From positions 41,710,189-41,774,188 of the forward strand of contig OV277869.1 of assembly GCA_922989275.2 (NCBI GenBank): DNA of 64,000 nucleotides, written 5' to 3'. Origin of the DNA: Gari tellinella. Taxonomy: Eukaryota; Mollusca; Bivalvia; Cardiida; Psammobiidae. Shown here piece by piece: positions 31,819 through 42,987 of the stretch. The notes under the pieces are model-generated. The model worked only from the letters and a program-made list of their open reading frames with translations, was not told the origin of the DNA and did not search any database. Position 1 is the stretch's first letter. Every line of letters starts with the position of its first letter. Both the position numbers and the translations under genes were made by a program.

Positions 31819-32320
31819 AAAACATGCAGTAGCGACTTCATAGTTCATACAAGTCCATAGCTCACGACTATTTGTGTCTTGAAAGGTGTAAATGTCTTCT
31901 GAAGTACACCCTACTGCAAAAACATCAAAACTTGTTGATGCATACAAGTCAGTTATACATTGATATCTTTAACCAAATAAAACATTCAAACTATCATGCT
32001 TGATAAAGAGTAATTATGAGAATATCAACTTTGAAAATTTCTCCCAGGATTATCATTTATTCCCTGCTATAGTAATTGCTAGAGGCATACTTAATCTAAA
32101 ATTGCAAGAGATTTGGAGTTATGAGGATGTTAAAATCAACTTGTGCAGATTAACGCAGCAAGTGTTGTGCAAAGCAAAATTTACACTCACCAAAATTATG
32201 TTGCAAAATGTAAAACATGAGAAAAGGACAAAAACTGAGATTTATCACTCTTGGTTCAGTAAAACTTAATTTAAACAGCCACTCCAAACAGTTCTTTACA
32301 GTCATGAATGGAGTAGGCAG
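31819..32320. other. No recognised element; one unassigned 89-codon frame
   Basis: A frame at 32000-32269 (MIKSNYENINFENFSQDYHL...) resembles no family known to me and may be chance. Confidence 0.4.
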
Positions 32321-32392
32321 CTTAAAGCAGGATAGAACTAAAGCACAAAGCTCCTAAAAGAGCTTCTGGTTTACTTGCATTCTGTCCTGCAT
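32321..32392. repeat. P-type hairpin entered by C3
   Basis: TTAAAGCAGGATAGAACTAA pairs loosely with TTTACTTGCATTCTGTCCTG. C3 interrupts the closing TTAA, and GCAG follows C3. Confidence 0.65.
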
Positions 32393-32605
32393 TAACCCTT
32401 AGCCTGCCACTCACGACTATATCTCCATATGCAAACAGCTTGGATCCGGATGAGACGCTGAGTTACTCGGCGTCTCATCCGGATCCAAGCTGTTTGACAC
32501 TCGGACAACATTTTCAGCAATTTTGAGCAACTTTGAAGCACTTTGAAACTTGAAGCAGACGAGAAATATAGCAGACGACAATTTATTTGGCGGGCTAAGG
32601 GTTAA
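32393..32605 (+). mobile_element. Family C TTAA element (C3)
   Basis: 213 bp, nearly identical to C2, with one core change (GACGCTGAGTTACTCGG). Confidence 0.95.
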
Positions 32606-32699
32606 GCAGTACAACCTAGCCTGCTTTTTGACCTTTCAATGCTTAAATAGTCCAAAAGTGGTCGTTTAACACAAACTTGACTGCATTTATCCTTCAACT

Positions 32700-32925
32700 T
32701 ATTCTCCCATGTGAAATATGACAATATTAATGTACAATTCCAAATTCCAATTAAGTTAAGTTCATTTTTTAATATTTAGGGACTAATATATTACAAAATT
32801 ATATACATTTTAATGATTTTACACTCTGATCAGAGGGCTCCCTCAGCAGCCCTTTGATCTTGGTCTACATTGGAAAGGAGAAGTGTACTCCAAACAGGTA
32901 CACTATGCATCATTTGGAGTCTAAA
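32700..32925 (+). mobile_element. Old, diverged family A copy
   Basis: ATGTACAATTCCAAATTCC, then CTGATCAGAGGGCTCCCTC and GAAGTGTACTCC, in A order but heavily mutated. Confidence 0.6.
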
Positions 32926-33058
32926 ATAGATATAATCACCTGACAGTCGTGCATAAAGTCAATGTTGCAACTTAATATGTCTACTTTAATGGCTCAATGA
33001 TTTCAAATGGGAATACATCAACCAATTAAAAGAAGACTTGTTAATGATATTAACCAAT

Positions 33059-33293
33059 TTAACACAATTAATTCGCCATAAATACGTCTTTTTACCCCTA
33101 TAATTTATGAACTGTGGAAAATTGGTCCAATTTATATGCATCATAAGAAATGTATTCTAAATTCTAGCAGATGTTATAGCTTAAAGCAGACTGAAGTTAA
33201 AGCAGAATGTGCCTTAAGGCACATTCTGCTTTACTTTCAACCTAGCTACTTTAAAATTAAGTGGTCACATGGGAGAAACAGTATATGGGTTAA
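33059..33293 (+). mobile_element. Family B element (B8)
   Basis: Core TGTGCCTTAAGGCACA with long arms. Right end ATATGGGTTAA, left end worn. Confidence 0.8.
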
Positions 33294-33541
33294 TTCCGCA
33301 TATTGTAATGAACTTTCCCTATGTACTTGTTGGAAGATTTCATTGTGATCTAATTTTAGACACTACAGAGGATTGATTCAATACAGCACATCCTTCTATA
33401 CAAAATACCCAACAGTGAAGACCCTGATGAGATGTTTCATACTGGTACATGTCTTCACAAAACCCTCCAGTGTGGCTACTCATTAGATTGTCTCTGAGGT
33501 GATTCTAATGAGTGTAATCACAACAACGAAGTATATTGGCG

Positions 33542-34030
33542 AGTTATCGCATTCTCCCATAAATACACCTTTAGTTCATTCCTCCACAGAAGAAAATAGT
33601 TCCACCTTATACAGTCATGAATACCGTAAGAAAACTTATCAATATCCTAGTAGATGGTTGCTTAACCCTTTCCCACATAGAAGCGACTTTTAGCGTATTA
33701 AAATTATTCCTCCGCTGAAGAAAATAGTTCCAGTTTATACCCTCATCAACAATTACCATTACAAATATTTTATATATCCTAGCAGATTTTAGCTTAAAGC
33801 AGGCTGAAAGTAAAGCAGAATGTGCCTTAAGGCACATTCTGCTTTACTTTCAACCTGCTTTAAGTGGTCACCTGTCTTCAAAACTAGAAACAGGCTATAA
33901 GGTAAAGGGTTAAAACAGGCTGAAGTAAAACAGAATGTGCCTTGAGGCACATTTTGCTTTACTTTCAACCTGCTTCGAATGGTAATCCGTCTTTAAAACT
34001 GGAATCATTGGCTACGGGGTAAAGGGCTGA
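33542..34030 (+). mobile_element. Family B element (B9) interrupted by B10
   Basis: Left flank to GATGGTTGC, then B10, then AACAGGCTGAAGTAAAACAG with the rest of the core and GGGGTAAAGGGCTGA. The insertion site is the TTAA at the foot of the left core arm. Confidence 0.85.
33662..33913 (+). mobile_element. Family B element (B10) nested in B9
   Basis: 252 bp, CCCTTTCCCACATAGAAGCG subtype, with a perfect-looking GTGCCTTAAGGCAC tip. Confidence 0.9.
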
Positions 34031-34294
34031 TAGATTGTTTACATCACTGGTTTATGAGGGTAACGGACATAAAGGAGAAATAATATTGTGTAATATTTGA
34101 TTTACACTCATATCAAGTGTCATGAATTTATATCATATTTCAACATCAGCCTCTGTATCAATCTTTTAAATATTGGATTCTTTCATAATGCAAACAAGCC
34201 GTGTAATAAAACCACTGCCATTTGAAATATGAACTGTTTAACTGGCTAAGATTCTGAGATTGCTGAGTTAGTACTGTTGCCGACATGTACATTT

Positions 34295-34418
34295 GGAACC
34301 CAGATAAGGGGAGTATTTCAGAAACTGAAATCTTTATCACTTCACCAAATCCTTAGGTGTGACTACTCGTAAGAATCATCTCTTTGTTCAAAATCTTCTG
34401 TATATACTCCTTCTAATC
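34295..34418 (+). repeat. Worn family E fragment
   Basis: CCAGATAAGGGGAGTATTTC and GGTGTGACTACTCGTAAG survive. Confidence 0.5.
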
Positions 34419-34669
34419 AGGGGCCTCGATCTTTCATAAAACTTTGTATTACAAATATTGTCCTAAGTCAGATTATAAAAGTCTCAATTTTTATTTTCTT
34501 TCTCCATCTAATCCTGTCTTGTGACATCTCTTTGGAATCTTCTTGAAAAGACAATTCCAAAGAGTTGACACAACACAGGATTAGATTAAGGAATCGGAAA
34601 TTAAATGTATTTTAAAGTTTGGACTTACTACCATTTTTGTCGTACAAAGTTTTATGAAACGGGCCTCAG
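34419..34669 (+). mobile_element. Family J-like element (J2) with an E-like core
   Basis: TTTCATAAAACTTTGTA near the left end is inverted at the right (TACAAAGTTTTATGAAA), next to GGGCCTC. Inside, AATCCTGTCTTGTGACATC... mirrors around CTTCTTGAAAAG, reminiscent of the E core. Confidence 0.6.
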
Positions 34670-35149
34670 GGAATTTATAATTATATTCCTCTATTATGAA
34701 ATAATGCAATCAACCATCCCAAGTCCTATAATTATAAGCAACCACAAAAGGCAACAAAAAGTGCAAAACGTTATAAAGAATTCATAACTTACCAAACTTC
34801 AGTTTCAGACTCCCGAATTTCCTTTTCTTTCGAAACATAATTCCTGGTGAAAGTGTCACGGTGTAACAAATGTCTCCTTATCTATCACAGCAAATCCTTT
34901 TATATTATTATTCATGCACTTTGTTTTCCATTCCGCACATAACACAAACAGTCTGCCTTTACAACAACAGCTGACAAAAATTAAAACTGTACAAACACAC
35001 AAAACATATACCTTTACAATGCTACATTTTCAGAATGGACTCTTCCATTTGACAATAAATGACCAGTCCATATTGACTCTTGAGGGGTTTTATCCCAATA
35101 TTACTTTAAAGTATAACAAACGGTGCAGACCCAGATCAGAGGGCTCGAG

Positions 35150-35560
35150 ATCCATAACTCATTCACCCCTGAAACATTTCATGGACAATTCCAATTTCAA
35201 AATAAGTCTAGTCCAATTTTGACTACTTAAATTGATTTTATTAATATACTTCAAAATGACAATTAAACAGTGTAGACCCTGATAAGAGGGCTCCTTAAGG
35301 AGCCCACTGATCAGGGTCTACACTGTTTGCATGGGCCAGGTATAATCCTCACAGGTACACTGTTTGTAAATGACTAGTATACTTGTCACTAGAATGGAAT
35401 GTGTTAAGGAGCCCACTGATCAGGGTCTACACTGTTTGCATGGGACAGGTATAATCCTCACAGGTACACTGTTTGTAAATGACGAGTATACTCGTCACTA
35501 GAATGGAATGTGTTAAGGAGCCCTCTGATCTGGGTCTATACTGTATGTAAAGGATGAACA
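35150..35560 (+). mobile_element. Family A element followed by two extra copies of its right half
   Basis: A worn A element runs from about 35150. Its tip TTAA is at 35294, and its right half (GGAGCCC... GGAATGTG) ends at the next TTAA, 35404. The same half is repeated from 35404 to 35513 and begins a third time from 35513 (partial). Each junction is a single TTAA joining a right end to a palindrome tip. Confidence 0.8.
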
Positions 35561-36047
35561 TTAAACTCTGTCTCAGGTGTCTTCACACTTTTTAACAGTT
35601 ACATACAAACTATTCCTCAACTACAAGCTGATCACATTTAAACATTTTTCAAAAGTGTCACCAGCAAATATAACCAACCCAGTATTCAAGTTACATTTGA
35701 GACGAAAGTTGCACATGCAGGCTTCAGGTGACACAATGGTACCTTTTAATGCATTACGCAATTATTCTGCATTTAGAAGCCACGTATCTTTAAACCCTTT
35801 CCTCCAAGGCCATATAAAAGTAAAGCAAAAAGCTCCTTAACAATTTTCACTCTTTCATCTCCAATGACTTTCTATCATAAGCTACAATTCACACTTTGCT
35901 TTATCGCCTGATCCTTTGTAAAGCAACACTTTAAGGTAATCACATCCCATCATGTTACCAACACCATACCTGGCTCACAGTGGAAGTAAATGCACCATGA
36001 AAAGGTCAACGGAGCTGCCAAGTTTTATTGACATGTCAATCTATCAT
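35561..36047. other. No recognised element
   Basis: Only a short AAAGTAAAGCAAAAAGCTCC scrap near 35818-35837 recalls the F/P core. The 87-codon frame at 35577-35840 ends in it. Confidence 0.45.
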
Positions 36048-36258
36048 AACCCTTTCCACTCATCATAAACACCGGCACATGCTTTTAATCATCCTTATAA
36101 TCATGCTGATCTATTTTTTTATTATCCTAGCTTACAATTGAATGCTTAAAGCAGACTGAAAGTAAAGCAGAAATCTCCAGACAGGGAGATTTCTGCTTTA
36201 ATAAACCACCTATCTTAAATTACCCAGAGGCAAAATAATGCAGGAAATGGGATAATTT
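36048..36258 (+). mobile_element. Worn family B element with a changed tip
   Basis: B arms (TTAAAGCAGACTGAAAGTAA) around a GAAATCTCCAGACAGGGAG tip unlike that of the other B copies. Confidence 0.6.
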
Positions 36259-36469
36259 AACAATCAACTTCCCACTGCAAATTATCCACAGTTTCAAGAG
36301 GATAACAAATAGATATTACCACACTAAAACCTCCGCTACTACACCGGCAACAACCTGCGAAACTCTCAGAAGTGAAATCCCATACCATTGCCTTATAGTT
36401 CCAATAAATAGCAGATTAGCAGATTTAACCCTTACACTCAGCTCAGCTTCACTTAACTGACATAAAAGT

Positions 36470-36545
36470 TACTGCAAATACTTTGGATTCTGATCAGATG
36501 CAGAGTAACTCTGCATCTGATCAGGATCCAAAATGTTTGACAATT
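36470..36545 (-). repeat. D-type core with GCAGAGTAACTCTGC tip
   Basis: GATTCTGATCAGATGC mirrors to GCATCTGATCAGGATCC. Possible worn D/C flanks from about 36427. Confidence 0.65.
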
Positions 36546-37205
36546 ATACTGATTGATTTGATTAAAATGTATATAAAACATAAATTTTCTGAAATAAAAA
36601 TAAACAATTTTTAAGTTGACAACAAACAAAAGCAAAGGGAGACAACTCCTTCCATATGCTGCAGATATTATATTACATCAGCTTCAAATGTGCTGTCGCT
36701 TGAAATACTTTAAATTCATAATTCAAAAATATATATCTATCCATGAAATCCACATGACATAATTTTGATGCTAGTGCACCCAGTATATAACTCAGTCAGC
36801 ATCTGATCCTGATCTATACTGCTTTGCAAATTCCACAGACTTGTAACCTTTACCACTCTCCTGGGAAAAATTACTCAGCTACTACTATTATAAAGTCTTT
36901 CTTCTAGCACATTATTTTCCTATAATGTTACTTCAACAAACCATTTTGCAAAAGCATAGATCTATTTTTTTTTGCTCTCAACAAAATATCGTAGATGAAT
37001 CTTGACATTTTCTTGAAATCAATCCACAAGTTTTTGTGTGCCTTGTGTTTAGTTTTTTAAGAGAAATATTGTTTCTTAAACAAAAACTTTGGCAATGTGT
37101 CTATAGTTTCCCTAAATATTTATAGTGAATCAATTGATCCAGAGTTGTGTTTAAATGGATCACCATTTTACAGAATGTTGTCAGCTTAATTCTAAAATTG
37201 CTAAG
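36546..37205. other. No recognised feature
   Basis: AT-rich DNA with no gene or element that I recognise. Confidence 0.5.
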
Positions 37206-37501
37206 ATTTTCTTTGTTACAGAAATAGGATCCGAGTGAACGCTGAACATTGCATGCTGGGTAATTTTTTCGTCTGCAACAAATCGTGGTCTGCTGATGTT
37301 CTAAAAATAGAATTTTCTAATTTTCTTTTCAAAACAGGGCCAGAGTGTCAAACAGTTTGGATCCTGATGAGACACCCCGTTACACGGCGTCTCATCAGGA
37401 TCCAAACTGTTTGCAAAGGTAATCACTGCGGCACATAAATCTGCGGCTTGCATGCAAAGAGTTAAATTTTCTTTGTTGGTACAGAAATAGGATCTGAGTG
37501 A
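37206..37501 (+). mobile_element. Family D element (D7) inside a short direct duplication
   Basis: D7 runs from about 37245 to the TTAA at 37461. The host phrase TTTTCTTTGTTACAGAAATA with GGATCCGAGTGA (37206-37239) recurs after it at about 37467-37501 as a near copy with a 2-bp insertion. Confidence 0.75.
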
Positions 37502-37736
37502 CAAACAAACGCTTAGAATAACGCTATGACTACACATAGATTAGAATTTTCACCACCTTAGGGTCTAAAAGAGACAGAAAGAAGAAAAATGCTGGAATCG
37601 TTAATGTACTAACTCAAAAAGATTCAGAATAACTTAGCTGCTATCACCTACAGCCAAACTACCAAGAAATCCAGGCAAACATGAATTAACTAAACTGTAA
37701 AACAGAATCTGATTGGCTCTGGCTAAATAAAACCAA

Positions 37737-37986
37737 TTAACTCTTTGAACCCTAGTCACGCATATATGCGTCATTTGCAAACAGCGTACCTGTGAGGAGT
37801 ACACTTGTCTATGCAAACAGTGTTGACCCTGATCAGAGGGCTCCTTAAGGAGCCCTCTGATCAGGGTCTACACTGTTTGTCATTTTGACATATATTGTAA
37901 ACATCAGCCCTTAAAAGTAAAACATGGACTAGACTTAATTGAAAACTAGAATTGTCCATTTGAAGTTTCAGGGAGGAAAGGGTTAA
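37737..37986 (-). mobile_element. Family A element (A13), TTAA-tip subfamily
   Basis: 250 bp, GGGCTCCTTAAGGAGCCC tip, with CACGCATATATGCGTCA near the left end. Confidence 0.9.
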
Positions 37987-38108
37987 GGAAACAATTAATG
38001 CAACAAAAAATCTGTGATTCTATCCCAGAGTTTCACGGAATCACGTCACAGAGCAAAAATATCCTCAAATAAAGGCACACCTTGTGTTGGAATTTTTCAG
38101 CAGCAAAT

Positions 38109-38365
38109 TGAACCCAATACCCTATTATAAGATACTTTTTTTTACTCCTTTGATTGATTCTTCCACTTAAGAAAATAGTTCCACTTTATACAGTCATGTC
38201 CAATATGCACCATAAAACATATTTCCTCTATCCTAGCAGATGGTGGCTTAACGCAGATTGACAAAAGCAGAATGCACCTTAGGCACATTCTGCTTTACTT
38301 TCAATCTGTGTTCAGTGATCATCTGCTTTCAAAAGAAACAGGCTTTGTGGTAGCAAGTGGGTTAA
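38109..38365 (+). mobile_element. Family B element (B12)
   Basis: Core AATGCACCTTAGGCACATTC. The right TTAA is shared with B13. Confidence 0.75.
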
Positions 38366-38574
38366 CCCATTACCCCATAAATACGCCTTTTTACACCTCT
38401 AATTAATGGCGCCACCGAAGAAAATAATTCCAATTTATACAGGCAAATGGTAGCTTAAAGCAGGCTGAAAGTAGAGCAGAATGCGCCTTAAGGCACATTC
38501 TGCTTTTCTTTCAACCTGCTTTAAGAGGTCACCTGTCTTCAAAACTAGAAACAGGCTATGTGGTAGTGGGTTAA
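38362..38574 (+). mobile_element. Family B element (B13)
   Basis: CCCATTACCCCATAAATACG to GGTAGTGGGTTAA. Part of the left flank is deleted. Confidence 0.85.
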
Positions 38575-38850
38575 TTAGAAATCACTTGAAATATTGTGAA
38601 CGTTGAAGTGTATAGAAAGATGCCAGCTCAGTGTATTTTTAGCCAATATAATGATCAGATGTAATGCAGTTTCATGTCTGAAATATCGAACTCGGCTCAT
38701 CAATGATCTTAATTAAAATAGTTTCTTGATCTCAACAAGCCAGAAAATGATTTTTTTAGTAACAAGCCAACACATTAAGTCATGCCAAAAATGCCAATAC
38801 ATTCCAGTCAATCTTTATTAAACTATAATGCATAAAGAACTTAAAAGATA

Positions 38851-38922
38851 AGCATGGCGAGCTTTAACTGCATGCTTATGCTGGACAAAAGTGATGCAGA
38901 AATCTCCTACAAGACTTATAAC
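38851..38922 (+). repeat. Left copy of a host segment duplicated around B14
   Basis: AAGCATGGCGAGCTTTAACT, ATGCTGGACAAAAGTGATGC and AAATCTCCTACAAGACTT recur at 40254-40342 on the far side of B14. This copy is interrupted by element S and resumes at 39979-39995. Confidence 0.8.
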
Positions 38923-38924
38923 TA

Positions 38925-39976
38925 CAGTATAACCTCCGTTATCCGACACCCCATGGTTCCATATTTGTAAGTCTGTTAAGAGAGGTTGTCGGTTAACGGA
39001 ATTAGGCCTAAGTTCACAAGTTTACATTCCCAAAGATTGTCGCTGTGAGGCGAATTTCTCGATGCCGATTGACTTATTAAATATGCTTGCATGACTGCAG
39101 CATATCCTTGCCAGGTTTTTCCAGTTTAAAATAAGAGTCCCCGGCTCCGGTTCTACACGGTTTTTCCATTGTTCTTCCTACAGAAGGCATACACGTGTAT
39201 AGTCAGTTAAACACGCACACATGTAGATATTAAGGGATCGACTAAAACACCGGCACATTCGTATTTATATTTTATATACAAGTACAGTCTTCTCTCGTTA
39301 TGTCGAACTAGCGGGAAATTAACAAAAACTTCAAAACGCGGGAATGTTTTTATTTTCTCTCAATATAACTTGAGCATAGATTTTTACGCCTGCGATTGTT
39401 ACTATAGACTCGACCTATGCGCAGGGCGCATTAGATATATATTTCGTACTTCTAATGTTGACAACTTGACGGTGAGGACGATTGGCAGATACCTGTCCAA
39501 TTTGAACACGAAATAATGGTTAGCTATGGTTGGAGAGGATGAATGAGTTGGTCTTTTCGGCACTGTACCCTGAATGGGTTGCTTACATGTGTTGGCTGAA
39601 GTTATCTTATTAACCCTCACATTATTCACTCATTGTTTAAACAATACATTTTGTCTTATACGGTCATCCGAGCAACATGTGTCATTATCACCTGTGCGTG
39701 TATAGTTGGTCAATGATCAAAGGTCAGCATACCGTCGGATAACGGGGTGTGAAAAACCTCTAATTTGCCTTTATTTGGTTCGTCAAGGTATGTCGGATAA
39801 CGGTTAACAGAGAATCCGATCAAGAGAGAGTTAGGTTACATAAAATATAAAATAAACTTTGTCATTGTCATTGTCATTGTCATAAAATATAAAGGGAAAT
39901 TGCCGGGACCAAACAGCAGGGTCGGATAACAGAGGTTTCCGGTCAAGAGAGGTGTTGATCGACAAAGGTTATACTG
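38925..39976 (+). mobile_element. 1.05-kb TA-flanked pogo/Tigger-like element (S)
   Basis: TA at 38923-38924 and 39977-39978. Ends are CAGTATAACC and its inverse, with further GTCGGATAAC motifs near both ends. A 75-codon minus frame (39402-39629) was not recognised as a transposase. Confidence 0.75.
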
Positions 39977-39991
39977 TACTAGACTACAAAA

Positions 39992-40251
39992 TTAACATTA
40001 CCCCATAGCCTGATTCCATTTTTGATGACAGGTGACTACCTAAAGCAGGTTGAAAGTAAGGCAGAATGTACCTTAAGTCACATTCTGCTTTACTTTCAAA
40101 CTGCTTTATAAGCTACTATCTGCTAGAAAATAGAGAAAATATTTCTTATGATACATATTCATTACTGTATAAATTGGGACTTATAATTTTCCAAAGTGGA
40201 GAAAATTAATGAACGGCGTAAAAAGACATATTTATCAGGGCAATGGGTTAA
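39992..40251 (-). mobile_element. Family B element (B14)
   Basis: TTAACATTACCCCATAGCC to CAATGGGTTAA, core TGTACCTTAAGTCACA. Confidence 0.85.
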
Positions 40252-40253
40252 AA

Positions 40254-40342
40254 GAAGCATGATGAACTTTAACTGCCTTATAATGCTGGACAAAAGTGAT
40301 GCAGAAATCTCTTACAAGACTTAAGACTACAAAATTAATGTA
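40254..40342 (+). repeat. Right copy of the host segment duplicated around B14
   Basis: Ends CTACAAAATTAATG, as the left copy ends CTACAAAATTAAC before B14. The segment is bounded by TTAA on both sides. Confidence 0.8.
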
Positions 40343-40530
40343 TCTTGCATCTTATTTTCCAGTGGTCTGATAACCCAAATAAGACTCACTATGCATAATT
40401 GGACACATATCTTACAATCCAATTAGCTATTTTATGGTTATGACAGACGAATAATTCATGACTTAATAGCACTGTTGCACCATTGTGGAGAAAACACATT
40501 TCAGAAACAAAGCAATAAACGGCAACATGA

Positions 40531-41013
40531 CCTCCCCCCTGTTCTCCTAGCTTGTTTTCAGTATTGAAGACAGATGGTTACTCAAAGCAGGTTAAAAGTA
40601 GGTTAAAAGTAAAACCCAATGTGCCTTTGAACCCTAGTCACGCATATATGCGTCATTTACAAACAGTGTACCTATGAGGAGTACACTTGTCCTATGCAAA
40701 CAGTGTAGACCCTGATCAGAGGGCTCCTTAAGGAGCCCTCTGATCAGGGTCTACACTGTTTGTCATTTTGACAAATATTGTAAAAATCAACCCTAAAAAG
40801 TCAAAAATGGACTAGACTAAATTGAAAACTAGAATTATCCATTTGAGGCTTCAGGGAGGAAAGAGTTAATGTGTATTCTGCTTAACTTTCAGCCTCTGCT
40901 AGGCTATATAGCTCTTGGTTCATATTCATGACTGTATAACGTGGAACTGTTCATTTCAGAGAAGGAAACATTTAAGGGCGTAAAAAGGTGTATTTTATGG
41001 GATAATGGGTGAA
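40531..41013 (-). mobile_element. Family B element (B15) split at its palindrome tip by A14
   Basis: B arm to AATGTGCC, then A14, then TTAATGTGTATTCTGCTTAA and the remaining B half, ending GGGATAATGGGTGAA. Confidence 0.8.
40626..40869 (-). mobile_element. Family A element (A14) in the tip of B15
   Basis: TTAA-tip subfamily. The left end has lost about seven bases including the TTAA (reads GCCTTTGAACCC). The right TTAA is at 40866. Confidence 0.85.
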
Positions 41014-41311
41014 GGAGCATTCTACTTTATTTTGAGCCTGCATTAACCCATTACCCCATAGTCTGTTTCTAGTTTTTAAAACATGTTACTACTTAAAGCA
41101 AGTTGAAAGTAAAGCAGAATGGGTCTGAGTAAAAAAGAGGCGGAAAAGGCATATTTATGGGGTAATGAGTTAAGCTACCAACTGTTAGGATACAGGGAAT
41201 ATTTCAGATTCTTATTTGGTATATTCATTACTGAATAAAGTGGATAACTGTTACTTTAGCCAAGGAATAAATCAAAGGCATAAAAAGGCATATTTATTGG
41301 GGAGAGGTTAA
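41010..41311 (-). mobile_element. Right half of a family B element (B17) with B16 inside
   Basis: Starts at the tip (TGAAGGAGCATTCTAC), continues to GCCTGCATTAA, is cut by B16 (41043-41173), and resumes TTAAGCTACC to GAGAGGTTAA. Confidence 0.7.
41043..41173 (-). mobile_element. Short family B element (B16) lacking half its interior
   Basis: CCCATTACCCCATAGTC to GGGGTAATGAGTTAA, with the right core arm deleted. It entered at the right-arm TTAA of B17. Confidence 0.75.
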
Positions 41312-41363
41312 ATATTTAACAGCATGTGAACTCTGTCAAGGCCATACAAGTTTCCCTGTATTA

Positions 41364-41567
41364 TTAACCTTTAGCCTGCCACTCACGACTATAGCTCCAT
41401 ATGCAAACAGCTTGGATCCGGATGAGACGCCGAGTAACTCGGCGTCTCATCTGGATCCAAGCTGTTTGACACTCGGACAACATTTTCAGCAATTTTGAGC
41501 AACTTTGAAACTTGAAGCAGACGAGAAATATAGCAGACGACAATTTATTTGGCGGGCTAAGGGTTAA
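41364..41567 (+). mobile_element. Family C TTAA element (C4)
   Basis: 204 bp. Missing one of the AACTTTGAAGCACTTTG repeats of the right flank, otherwise nearly identical to C2. Confidence 0.95.
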
Positions 41568-42524
41568 CAGTGACATTTATTCAGATTTTGACCTGTTTAA
41601 TGTTAAGTGGTTGTATTTTTAATGGATTCAAGCTTTTCAATCATCCTACATACATTCATTAGCTTTACAAACATTCGTAGCTGATAATTTGCTGTGCATA
41701 TTTAATACACTGTTCAGTTGGGTTATTGACACCACTCATAATTAATTGTATTATAATACACTGCTAAAATTACGAATGACAGCTTCATGCGCAAGCATGG
41801 TGAAATAAAAGCAAGCATGCAGTTCTGTTTTATATTCAACTGCACATTCCCTGGAATTGATTCTAAAGAGTTGTCCTGGCAACATGCAGTTTGTTGAACA
41901 ATCTTACAATAGGATGATACAGTGACAGATCTATTGGTAACAATCACTTAGCTGATTAACGCAGCACTCTGAATTATCATTGTTCTAAAACCGCTTAAAT
42001 CGTCACTTTTTGAAAACGGTGTGGACCCAAATCCAGACAGCTCCTGATGGAGTAGTCTAATAAGGGTCTACACTGTTTTCTATTAGGGTCTATTTGACAA
42101 AAGTGCACTCTTTTCCAGGTTTTTTTTTATTATTATTTTATTAGCTAACGTTATAACTAATAATGATATATGTTCCAATTGGGTGGAGTTTTATATAAAT
42201 TTTGAATATTCAATAACGAGAGAAGGGTTAAAGATTGCCTATAGATGCATGTTAATGAGACGCGCAGATCCATCAACACAGTTTAAACTATACAAAAGGC
42301 ATAAAACATGAGCATGCAAATTTTCCCGATATTCATATTCCTCACAGTGTAAGCCACAAACAGCTATAGAAATGTTACATGTCAGGAATAGAGCAAAAAA
42401 CATTCTCCTTGTTGTTGTTTGATCCCATGCTTCAGATAGTCTAGCCTTGTTATTTAAGATGTAAATTTGCTTGTTTTCCTTGGAAATCCTTTGAATGAAA
42501 GAAGAAACCCCAAGGGCATCTGTT
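41568..42524. other. Mostly unassigned; worn A core
   Basis: A diverged A-type core (GACAGCTCCTGATGGAG) lies at about 42015-42080; nothing else recognised. Confidence 0.5.
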
Positions 42525-42987
42525 TTAACCCTTTACTCCATATCAAGTTTCTAGTTTTGAAGACTATACTTAACCCTTTACCTGATAGCCTATTTCTAGT
42601 ATTCAAGATAGGTGACCACTTAAAGCAGGTTGAAAGTAAAGCAGAATGCACCCTAAGGCGCATTCTGCTTTACTTTCAGCCTGCTTTAAGCTTCCATGTG
42701 CTAGAATATTGAAAATATTCCCTATACTATATAATCATGACTGATTAAATTGGAACTATTTTCTTCAGCGGAGGAATAAATTAAATAAGCTAAAAGTCGC
42801 TTCTATGGGGGAAAGGGTTAAGGCAGGTTGAAAGTAAGCAACCGGCTTTAAGCTATTATCTGTAAGGATTTATAAAATGTTTCTCAAGGAACGTTATACC
42901 ATTACTGTTTGAATTAGAACTATTTTCTTCAGAGGAGGAAAAAAATTAAATATGCAAAAAGGAGAAATCTATGTGGGGAAATAGTTA
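42525..42987 (-). mobile_element. Family B element (B19) interrupted by B18
   Basis: TTAACCCTTTACTCCATA, then B18, then TTAAGGCAGGTTGAAAG with a reduced core, ending GGGAAATAGTTAA. Confidence 0.8.
42570..42821 (-). mobile_element. Family B element (B18) nested in B19
   Basis: 252 bp, complete. Entered at the left-arm TTAA (TACTTAA|GGCAGG). Confidence 0.9.
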
